NCBI GenBank assembly: GCA_950106755.1
Contig: OX467082.1
Span: 4,836,001 to 4,900,000, forward strand
Direction: 5' to 3'
Origin: Climacium dendroides
Lineage: Eukaryota; Streptophyta; Bryopsida; Hypnales; Climaciaceae
Length of the DNA: 64,000 bases
A program made the position numbers and the translations under genes. The first letter of the stretch is position 1, and every line of letters starts with the position of its first letter. Of the stretch, positions 58,838 through 64,000 are shown in pieces. The notes under the pieces were generated by a model, which did not search any database, was not told where the DNA came from, and saw only the letters and a list, made by a program, of their open reading frames with translations.

Positions 58838-61800
58838 ATGGAGACGACGGAAGCCAGACGGGAGTCGAAGGACATCCTGTTTCGCCGGATTGGCGTGGAC
58901 CTGCCTTTGAGCGAGGGATCGGAAGCTTTCACCGATGCGAATGCGCCTGTCCGAGGACTGGCGGTCTCCAACCGCTTCGGCATTTCTTTCTTCGTGCACT
59001 CGGCTGGTGAGAGAACATTGTTTGTCCATTGAGAGAAGCGCGAGTCGGTTTTCTTTGGCATCCATGTGATTTGTGTGATTTCTCATGATTGATTTCTGAT
59101 TTTGAATTTTGCGTCTGCGTTTTGGTTCTCATTATTCCGCTCGTTGTCGTTGAATTTTTCTGAAGGCGCTCCTCATGTGAGAAAAATTGATTGCCTGTGT
59201 GCTCAGTATTGGCAACTTCATCTCTAGTTGTGCGTGGCCTCGCAAGGGCGGGAAAATTGTATTGCTCAATCTTTTCTTACTTTATAGGCCTGATAAGCAC
59301 TAACTGTTTCCATTTTGTCTCTGCGCACATGTATCAGTAAATTTGTCTTGAATATCAATCGGATGTCAATAATTCTCGGTGCAGGTTTTGTGGTCACGCA
59401 AACGTCGAGCCTTGTTGAAGTGGCACAGCAAGCGAAGGACGGCTCTAATGATAAAACGGCGCAACAGGGTTGTTACTTAAATGTACCAGTATCTGGCGTT
59501 CGTATTTTGGACCTTTCGAATGATGAGCTAACTTTGGCTGCATGTGTCGGGGATCGGGCTGTTCACCTCTATGATGTTCCTTCTCTCATCCGTAAGGTAA
59601 TCTTTGCATGACCTCACCCTTACGTCTGCGCCGGCGTTGCGGGAATGTAACCTGTTGCATTCTGCCTGGATGTTTTCCTTATATTAGACCAAATTAGAAC
59701 AGCATGAGATCGTCAAGCATATTGTCTAGATAATAGTCTTCACGCATTCGGAGAATTTCGACATTGCAGAGAAGTACACCAATAGGTCTTGATTCTTTGT
59801 CTCAAGATGAATCTTTTGTATGCCGCAGTTGGACAAGACTCCACTGGAGTCTAGGGATATTTCTGAAGGCCGTGTGAAAGATTTCAGATGGAGTCCTGCT
59901 GATGGCGAAATCTATGTCCTATTGTCGAGAGAGGGCCATCTCTTTTCAGGACGTGTTGGGCAAGCACCTTCGCGTGTGGTGGACAAAGGTGTTATTGCAG
60001 GTAATTTACAGGCCTTGGCCTTGGAATGATTCACTGTTTGGGTGATAGACATCTACCATATCTAATTGACCATTTATCCACATGCCTTTTTATTTTAGCG
60101 GATGTTATATTTAAATTGGTCATTTTTTCCTGCTCGTAGTCTCGCTCTACCTGAATTCGAGGGAAGATAGCGAGCTTAATTGGTGTGCTTTGTTTTGTGA
60201 TGCAGTGTCATGGAGTCCAGATGGAAAGCACGTATCATATTTAACCAGTGAGCTTGCTGTCTGTGTATGCAATTCCAAGTTCGAATCACAGTACACCTTC
60301 AACCTTCCTGCTGAAATTGGGGATGTAACTGAGAATCTCCAAGGTAATTTCAAGTTGAAAACGTGAGATATCCTTTTAATATGGTAATGAAGGATTGCTG
60401 AAAGATAAGGCTTTCCTATTGATTACTAGTGGAAGCTTCGATGTTTCCCTTTTCTGGTGCCTAATTTCCCCACACAAACCCAGTTTACAGATAGGATGTA
60501 ATTTCCAGGTTGAATACGTCATGTCGTTTTCAGGATTAGAAAGGATTCACAATTCGATATTTATGTGTATTGAGGTGGCAGCAAGGTGGCAGCAAAGTGG
60601 CAGCCTTTGTTCTATGAATTCACAATACGCTCATCTCTATAGGAAGTCTTGAATTTTCTGTAGCGTGCAGGGAGTTTAAATTACGACATGCAAAGGGCTA
60701 ACAGCTCGAAAATGGTACTGAAGTCATTGCTTAAAGGGTTTTCTCTCATGCTATTACTACGAGCCAGTGTGATTGAGATGGGAGTGTGACCTCACTCTTC
60801 ATTAATCCTCCGTCCTTGGTACATTAACTAAATTTTTCTCTTTACAGGGGAAAGTTTACAATGGATTCGCCCTGATGCTATGCTGGTTGCATATATTCAA
60901 ACCAATGAGGAGGAAGAGGAGGAAGAGTGTCCTCTCATCCTAGTGACTTCCAGGGACGGAGATCTTGGAAAGGTGAAGCTTGCTTCAGTTCTTTCTTTTT
61001 AAACAAAGCATGTAGAGCTATATTGCAGACGGCTGCTTGGAATACGAGATTGCCTGGTCTTGACCTAAATCATATCCGAGTTTTGCTCGCAGGAAGGTGG
61101 GACAATCACAGGAGTTGTTTTCGATAATACCTTTCCTTCTATTGATTCTAGGGTTATCCCGGCAGGAAGTGGCCCCTACATGCTCGCTGAGTACATAAAA
61201 CCTTGGTGAGTGGATGGAATTTGTCTGAGAGGTTAAAACTTCTTCTAGAACAGGTCTTCTGCCATGATAAGCGTCTATACTTTGGCTGTAGTACATACAC
61301 ACACATACATATGTAAATGTTTCAGTTTAAATTTTCCATATTTTATGTGTCTGCACCATAAATTTACAAGTGGGATTTATCTGTGTTTTAGGGAGATGGC
61401 GATCGCGGCAAGCAGGCGTAGTGTGGATGATCACATAGTCATTTTGGGATGGTTTTCAGAGGAAAAGAAGCATGAAGCTCTCAGCATTGAGCTTACCAAT
61501 GACACTTGGCTTCCTCGCATAGAACTCCAAGGTGATAAACTTTGAGTTGTACGAGTTTTTGTATCAGTTGGACATGTCAAGATGAGTCGATGCTTGCTGC
61601 AAAACTCCTGCCTTATACTAATCAAGTTGATGGGTGTCTACAAGGACAGAGAACGGGGATGACAATGTTCTACTTGGACTTGCTGTTGGTATGACCACTA
61701 CTGAACTAAATGTTACGGACCCACGTGACGATAGTGGAGACACGGATCTCCCTGCATGCCCAGTCTTGATGTGCTTATCGCTTGGAGGGAAGCTTAGCCT

Positions 61801-64000
61801 TTTTTCAGTGGCTAGGTGGATTTCTTTCCTATTCTGAGCATTTGATGTTGCTAATGAGCGACGTCGTTTCCATTTGGGTTTGCCATGTGATAGTTTGAAT
61901 GTCGTTTTGTGTGTGAGTGGACAGCGCAGAATTTATCGTTTCTCATCTCGAACTTTTGCAATTGCTGAGTTTATTCAAATTGGAAATATCGCTCTTATTT
62001 CTTTGTAGTTTTTTTGGAAGAAGTGGCCCATCTTATTGACGAATAGTAGCGTGTATCAGGCTTGACGAGAGTGCATCTGCTGCAACTTTGGTATCTCCTC
62101 CTTCAAACCTTCCAGAGAGTAATCGTGCTGAAGTCAAATCAAATACATCTGTGGACATGCCTGCAATGGTTCCTCAAGCAGTTCGTATCGACAAAGAATC
62201 GCCTGGGTTACAAGACGCGAGAATTAAACAGGCTGAGGAGCGAATTGAAGACGAAAGGTCATTATCTTCTGGAAGTGAAACAGATAGAGAGAATGACGGT
62301 AATCTCAATGCTGAAGTCCTCCCTCGCTTTCCATCTCAAGGTTTTTTTCTTTTTCTTTCGTTTCAAGTTGGTTGACGAGAATAGATTGTTGCAAAATTTG
62401 ATTTCTGTGCTTTATGAGCCCTACCCATCATTTTGTTTTAGTTTCTCAGCTGCACATTTTCAGGATATTGCCGGGAATTTGAAATTGTGTCCTTTGTGAG
62501 ACAGTGCAGTCAAAAAGATAACTGCCCATTCGTTTAACTTCAAGCGTACCCTTCTTGCAACAGGCAGTTTTGGATCGTTGTTAGAGACTCAAAGGAAAAG
62601 TTTATCGATGAAGGATAGCAGCTTTGTATCGGCTAAAGATACCTCACCCGTGTCCAGTTTGCAAACGCCAGGTGCTTCAGCTTTGAGTAGTCTTGCATCA
62701 ACTGGATCCAGCAACATCAACTCTCTGAGCACAGCGAAGAGCGCTCCGTCTGGTCTCGATCGAATACAGCAAACAGGATCTACTCCCCAACTTCCTGTGA
62801 CTCTGACCAGGACTGTTTCTCAAGTGCAGTCTCCTAGCAGTCAGACCACAACATTTCCCCAGAGCACTCCTTTTCCCTCTCAATCGTCTAGTAGTCTCAA
62901 ACATTCACAGTCTTCAGGCCCGAGCCTTTTTGGTCAGGCAGGAAATGACAAAGGCAGTGGTCAATTTACCTCATCCTTTCAGCCCTCTTCATCTTCCTCT
63001 CTATCATCTGCTCTATCTTCTGGCAGTCTTAGACCTCAACAATCATCTGGCTTTGGTTTATTTGGTCAAGCAGGAAATGACAAAGGTACCAGCAGTCAAT
63101 CTTCCTCATCCTTCCTGCCAATGGGTACTCCTGCCTCTCTATCCTCCGGTAGTCTTAGACCTCAACAATCATCTGGCTTTGGTTTATTTGGTCAAGCAGG
63201 AAACGACAAAGGTACCAGCAGTCAATCTTCCTCATCCTTCCTGCCAATGGGTACTCCTGCCTCTCTATCCTCCGGTAGTCTTAGACCTCAACAATCATCT
63301 GGCGTTGGCTTTGACAAACTCATAGCCAAAGCAGGTCATGACAAAGGTACGAGAACACCGACCTCAACCCAAAAACCGTCTCCTCTGGAACGAGGTCCTC
63401 AAACAGGACCGCAGAAGATCCCTGCAAGTGGGGCTAGAACGCTTGCTGTTACCTCAGCGAGGCAATCTGGTGTATCAGAACCAGAACAAGCGTTCATTGT
63501 TGAGTTGGAGAAGGTAAGCTTTGATTCTGGTATTGTGAGTCATTTTCCACTCTTGTGTAGATCCTCCTCCTTCTGGGATCCTATGTGCATCTTTTCGCGA
63601 AATCTTTGCATGGTGAAGTTGTTTGACGCAATTCGCGTCCTACCAAAATCCTGAATGAAAGTTATGCAGACATCCATGACTTGGAACCAACTTTCCGCTT
63701 CTATTTGTTGAATCTAAAAGCTTTACTCGATACTCACTTCCACGGGTATTCTATTTTGTAGATTAAAAAAATGGCTGATGAAGTGGACAACCTAATGGCT
63801 TACATTGAAGGAAGGGGTCAGAGGACTGCGTCCAATCAACCTCCTTGCTTTACAAAGCAGTCTCTTAACGAGCTTGAGTTGGGGATCCGGACTCTTGCTG
63901 ATAACTGCAAGACTGTGAAGGTCTGTTTTGTCAAATTTCAGCGTCTAACTCTTTGTGTCATTGTTTAGAGTTACTAATCCTCAAGTTGGGTATTTCACTA
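58838..64000 (+). CDS. NUP214: Nucleoporin NUP214 homologue, 5' part (11 exons), continues past the window
   Basis: FG nucleoporin of the cytoplasmic face of the nuclear pore, involved in mRNA export (LNO1 in Arabidopsis). Exons: 58838-59006, 59385-59596, 59829-60000, 60206-60343, 60848-60972, 61093-61205, 61392-61531, 61650-61815, 62060-62340, 62564-63513 and 63762-63920. All have GT/AG borders and agree in phase over 2625 bases, 875 codons, without a stop. Exons 1-8 encode the N-terminal beta-propeller; blade-like stretches include VSWSPDGKHVSYLT and DFRWSPADGEIYVLLS, and an acidic run of seven glutamates lies in exon 5. Exon 9 is charged and probably disordered. Exon 10 is a Ser/Gln-rich FG region with several SGFGLFGQAGND units. 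Exon 11 starts a helical, probably coiled-coil, segment (DEVDNLMAYIEG). The start is the ATG nearest the conserved opening. The coiled-coil remainder and C-terminal FG repeats should lie beyond 64000. Confidence 0.9.
63016..63312 (+). repeat. 126-bp in-frame tandem duplication in the NUP214 FG exon
   Basis: Units start at 63016, 63142 and 63268, exactly 126 bases (42 codons) apart. The first two are almost identical at DNA level; the third keeps only its first 45 bases or so before diverging (SGVGFDKL). Each full unit carries one FGLFG cluster, so the duplication adds FG sites. Confidence 0.95.

Overview
The window looks like nuclear DNA of a land plant. It has plant-type gene families (phytocyanin, GH5 mannanase, plant PI-PLC-X protein, GH17 glucanase with a probable GPI tail, ferredoxin-type nitrite reductase, NUP214), GT-AG introns of roughly 100-1200 bases, a Ty1/copia retrotransposon with a methionyl-tRNA primer site, Helitrons, CACTA-like, MULE and Tourist-like elements. 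A seed-free plant (moss or lycophyte type) is plausible, but the sequence alone does not fix the species. Genes sit in moderately GC-rich islands; the rest is AT-rich and built largely of old nested transposable elements.

Layout. 1-8 kb: a two-exon secreted phytocyanin (+) and a five-exon endo-beta-mannanase (-). 7.8-15.5 kb: transposon-rich, with a Tourist-like MITE, TTAA-bounded elements, a Helitron and a second Helitron terminus. 15.8-17.5 kb: a two-exon PI-PLC-X protein (-). 18.5-23 kb: more elements, including two long Helitron copies in inverted head-to-head arrangement. 24.2-26.1 kb: a nitrite reductase pseudogene lacking its N-terminal half. 26.8-28.4 kb: a GH17 beta-1,3-glucanase (-). 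28.5-37.6 kb: AT-rich DNA that hides a small multi-exon DPY-30-motif gene (33.2-34.9 kb, -), whose exons are too short to show as long open frames. 37.6-40.3 kb: a TTAA-bounded element split by a MULE that carries a 2-oxoglutarate-dioxygenase gene fragment. 40.7-49.7 kb: a degenerate copia element (-) with both LTRs, interrupted by three CACTA-like insertions; one of these carries a pogo-like DDE transposase pseudogene. 49.9-58.8 kb: AT-rich repeats, tandem arrays and foldbacks. 58.8 kb to the end: the first 11 exons of NUP214 (+), which runs off the window.

The host genes do not form a pathway. Mannanase, glucanase and phytocyanin are all predicted to be secreted or wall-associated, but their proximity is probably incidental. 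The most interesting material is in the mobile DNA: a family with TTAA at nearly every end (piggyBac-like target signature), a Helitron family with correct A/T junctions in all three copies, a gene-capturing MULE with 150-bp terminal repeats and a 9-bp target duplication, and a copia element flanked by about 168-bp direct repeats that abut its LTRs exactly. Exon boundaries were inferred by eye from GT/AG sites, reading frame and remembered family sequence; no alignment was run.
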